Source: Phycisphaerae bacterium
GTDB taxonomy: Bacteria > Planctomycetota > Phycisphaerae > UBA1845 > UTPLA1
Assembly (NCBI GenBank): GCA_016935885.1
Contig: JAFGQA010000068.1
Span: 1 to 7,448 of the forward strand
Direction of reading: 5' to 3'
Length of the DNA: 7,448 nt
Shown in pieces: positions 5,915 through 7,448 of this stretch (positions are counted from its first letter, which is position 1; each line of letters begins with the position of its first letter). The notes below the pieces were generated by a model. It was not told where the DNA came from. It worked only from the letters and a program-made list of their open reading frames with translations, and did not search any database. The position numbers and the translations under genes were made by a program.

Positions 5915-6018
5915 GTAAACGTCCCTTGGATTGCGGCCTGGTAGTTCCAGATGTATCTCCCGGCGGCGCAGTCACAGGCCTTGAGACCCGTGTCACAGAG
6001 GTTCTAGGACGAACTCTT

Positions 6019-6047
6019 ATAAGACGCTATTCCGGGATGGTCGTCAA
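6019..6047 (-). promoter_or_regulatory. Candidate sigma70-type promoter for the radical SAM gene
   Basis: On the minus strand, TTGACG (6047-6042) is followed after 17 bp by TCTTAT (6024-6019), five of six and four of six matches to the -35 and -10 consensus. Transcription would start near 6012, leaving a leader of about 100 bases before the TTG at 5914. The -10 falls in a perfect 10-bp palindrome, TCTTATAAGA (6015-6024), which could also bind a regulator. Confidence 0.4.
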
Positions 6048-6204
6048 GGTTCAAACTGCAGAGGTTAGCCGCACGTGCCTTGCCACAGGGTTTCTGCCGC
6101 ACGCACTTGGCCAGGGGGCTCCACAGCATCCGCATGAAGCCCCGTTGCCTCGGCTCCAGACGGCGCGTTTCGGGGAATCCACAGTGATTATCAGCCGGTC
6201 GTTA

Positions 6205-6233
6205 TTGACAAACCAGCTCTGTTGGGTTATACG
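6205..6233 (+). promoter_or_regulatory. Candidate sigma70-type promoter for the exported-protein gene
   Basis: TTGACA (6205-6210), a perfect -35 consensus, is followed after exactly 17 bp by TATACG (6228-6233), which matches four of six -10 positions. The surroundings are AT-richer than the rest of the window. Transcription would start near 6240 and give a leader of roughly 335 bases before the ATG at 6575. Confidence 0.45.
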
Positions 6234-6314
6234 AATAAGGACCAATAACTCGATCCGTCGTTTTCGGCACAGGCTACCGGGAAGCGGCGCGGGTGGGGGG
6301 CGTTGAGGTCAGGA

Positions 6315-6409
6315 GAACGATATGGGTCATCGTTCGCACGATACCGACTTGGCTCCGATATCAGTCCAGAAGTCACGCCCGGTGTGAGATCAAGCGGTTC
6401 GTGCCGGGC
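6315..6409 (+). other. Hairpins in the leader of the exported-protein gene
   Basis: GAACGAT (6315-6321) and ATCGTTC (6329-6335) form a perfect 7-bp stem with a 7-base loop. Further on, GCCCGG (6377-6382) pairs with CCGGGC (6404-6409) across 21 bases. Both lie in the long untranslated leader predicted from the promoter at 6205-6233. They may be incidental; no known RNA family was recognised. Confidence 0.3.
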
Positions 6410-6562
6410 AATCACAGGATAGTTGGGCAATAGGGGCCTGTATGGCCTCGGTGGGGGGGCGGGCCGCCCTTGTTGATACAGCTTTGTGGGACAAGGCCAG
6501 GTCCTGAGCAGCGAAGCGTCCAGTGTGCGCGATGTGCCACATTGGGAACAGCGGAAAGGCAT

Positions 6563-6568
6563 AGGGGA
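6563..6568 (+). promoter_or_regulatory. Ribosome binding site of the exported-protein gene
   Basis: AGGGGA ends six bases before the ATG at 6575. It is the clearest Shine-Dalgarno in the window and decides the start of the exported-protein gene. Confidence 0.6.
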
Positions 6569-6574
6569 CATATC

Positions 6575-7448
6575 ATGTATGCACAAGTTCAGTGGGCTGG
6601 GAACGGTGGCCGCCTTTCTAGAGTCGCGACGCTGGCAGTCATCGCGTCGGTTGTGGGGAGCATCGTCACGCGGGGTGAGACCGTGGCGGGCCCGGTGGAG
6701 GTGCCAGACCGCGATCGGTCAGGCAATCTGGAGTGGTTCTTCGCGCCGCTGTGCACGGGGGCCGGTGCCGATGCCACCGGAGAGCCGATCGACTTGTCGA
6801 ACCGGCTCGTGCTGACCGTGGGCGGAGGTGAAGGCTGTGTGCAGCCCGGCGCAACGGTCACCGTGACGATGTCACAGGCGAACCTGACGATTCCCATGCA
6901 GGGGTACCAGGCGTATCTGCAGTTTGATACGAGCAAGCTGACGTTCATTTCAGGGGCGTACACGCCGGAGCCGTACGGCAATTGGATCTTCTCGCCCATC
7001 CATGCCGTGGGTTCAGATATCGATCTGGCGTCCTTCATCAACATTGCCGGCGGCCAGACGCCCACACAGGACGATGCCGACCTGCTGACATTGACATTTA
7101 CGGCAGGATTCACCGAAGGCGTGGCACAGATTGAGTTCGACACACCGCCCCCAAACACGGAGTTCATCGACATGTACGGGTACGCGGTTCCGGCTGCCAC
7201 CGACGATCCGCTACAGGTCTATATCGATGGCACAGCGCCGGTGATTGCGTGCCCACCGGATTTGACTGTGGCGTGTTTTGAGGACATCCCGGATCCAGCA
7301 GACGATGAGGAGTCGTTCGAGGAGCAGGGGGGCTCCATCGTTGAGGAATCGCCCTGCGAGGTCAGCTTCGCGCACGAAGATGTTGTGATCCAGCCCGGCG
7401 ACGGCTGCCCCGATGATCCGTACGTCATCGAGCGCACTTATGTCGCAA
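6575..7448 (+). CDS. Exported cohesin-like/HYR-like protein, 5' part (runs off the window)
   Basis: The open frame from the ATG at 6575 continues past the window end; 291 residues are visible. A basic then hydrophobic stretch (RLSRVATLAVIASVVGSIV, 13-31) looks like a signal peptide with possible cleavage near 34-40. Residues about 78-190 resemble a cohesin-type beta-sandwich: LVLTVGGGEGCVQPGATVTVTM, GYQAYLQFDTSKLTFISGAY, and a DADLLTLTFTA strand. After DGTAPVIACPPDLTVAC (218-234), the sequence fits the beginning of an HYR-like repeat, with Cys at 226, 234, 261 and 278 and the YVIERTYVA ending typical of such modules, which usually occur in tandem with a linking TATD segment. Such proteins are large, exported surface proteins, often with dockerin or anchoring C-termini, but none of that is visible here. 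Binding partner and role are unknown. A plausible promoter and a good ribosome binding site precede it. Confidence 0.75.
   Translation, partial: MYAQVQWAGNGGRLSRVATLAVIASVVGSIVTRGETVAGPVEVPDRDRSGNLEWFFAPLCTGAGADATGEPIDLSNRLVLTVGGGEGCVQPGATVTVTMSQANLTIPMQGYQAYLQFDTSKLTFISGAYTPEPYGNWIFSPIHAVGSDIDLASFINIAGGQTPTQDDADLLTLTFTAGFTEGVAQIEFDTPPPNTEFIDMYGYAVPAATDDPLQVYIDGTAPVIACPPDLTVACFEDIPDPADDEESFEEQGGSIVEESPCEVSFAHEDVVIQPGDGCPDDPYVIERTYVA

Larger units (their letters stand above)
5972..6574. other. Divergent intergenic region, about 600 bp
   Basis: This region separates the divergently transcribed radical SAM and exported-protein genes. It holds a candidate promoter for each (6019-6047 minus; 6205-6233 plus), two leader hairpins (6315-6335 and 6377-6409) and a ribosome binding site at 6563-6568. 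Short frames exist on both strands (for example 6227-6586 minus and 5899-6306 plus), but none has recognisable domains or family motifs. No tRNA or riboswitch consensus was recognised. Confidence 0.5.

Noticed and set aside
4679..5944. 421-residue plus-strand frame opposite the radical SAM gene
   Set aside because: It is an antisense shadow of a well-supported gene, with no motif of its own.
5899..6306. Plus-strand 135-residue frame across the divergent region
   Set aside because: It overlaps the start of the radical SAM gene antisense and both candidate promoters, and shows no domain-like sequence.
6227..6586. Minus-strand 119-residue frame with a CSQCGT motif resembling a zinc ribbon
   Set aside because: Only one Cys pair, no second knuckle, a proline-rich rest and no supporting start signal; chance is more likely.
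6589..7200. 203-residue minus-strand frame
   Set aside because: The opposite strand carries signal-peptide, cohesin-like and HYR-like sequence with a good ribosome binding site; the minus frame has none of these.

Overview
The window looks like a piece of a GC-rich bacterial chromosome. Its flavour is planctomycete-like (Planctomycetota, perhaps Phycisphaerae-related). This is an inference from the gene types: a REP-associated tyrosine transposase with its own palindromic repeats, a large exported cohesin-like/HYR-like protein, and weak or absent Shine-Dalgarno signals. No rRNA or other taxonomic marker is present.

Left third (1-1801): a mobile-element and repeat zone. A 5'-truncated IS630-family transposase (minus strand, 25-525) abuts the first of five copies of a palindromic repeat with conserved ends, CACGGGYCAA ... 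TTGRCCCATGCCAC. The nearest copies flank, in mirror-image orientation, a small Y1/HUH transposase gene of the RAYT type (695-1261, minus), and three copies are stacked upstream of it. The gene plus repeats looks like a REP-RAYT module. In this copy the HUH motif reads His-Ile-Asp instead of His-U-His. Between the repeats and the next gene lie two further structured stretches: a nested inverted repeat at 1527-1572 and a chain of hairpins at 1685-1765.

Middle (1802-3939): a two-gene potassium uptake operon, ktrB (TrkH/KtrB-type membrane subunit with four recognisable P-loops) followed by ktrA (cytoplasmic RCK subunit with a GxGxxG nucleotide-binding motif). They are separated by 62 bp carrying four tandem copies of an octamer, GGGTYCGA. 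Downstream of ktrA are three 23-bp-period direct repeats and a small hairpin, in the gap where ktrA converges on the next gene.

Right (4037-7448): a minus-strand radical SAM enzyme with an N-terminal B12-binding-like domain, a CxxxCxxC cluster motif, and an uncertain N-terminus. Next comes an intergenic region of about 600 bp with two plausible divergent sigma70-type promoters. Last is a plus-strand exported protein (signal-peptide-like N-terminus, cohesin-like domain, start of an HYR-like Cys-containing repeat) that runs off the window's end.

The potassium operon is the only evident functional unit. The radical SAM gene and the exported-protein gene diverge from a shared intergenic region but have no visible common pathway. 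The REP-RAYT zone is the most unusual part of the window.
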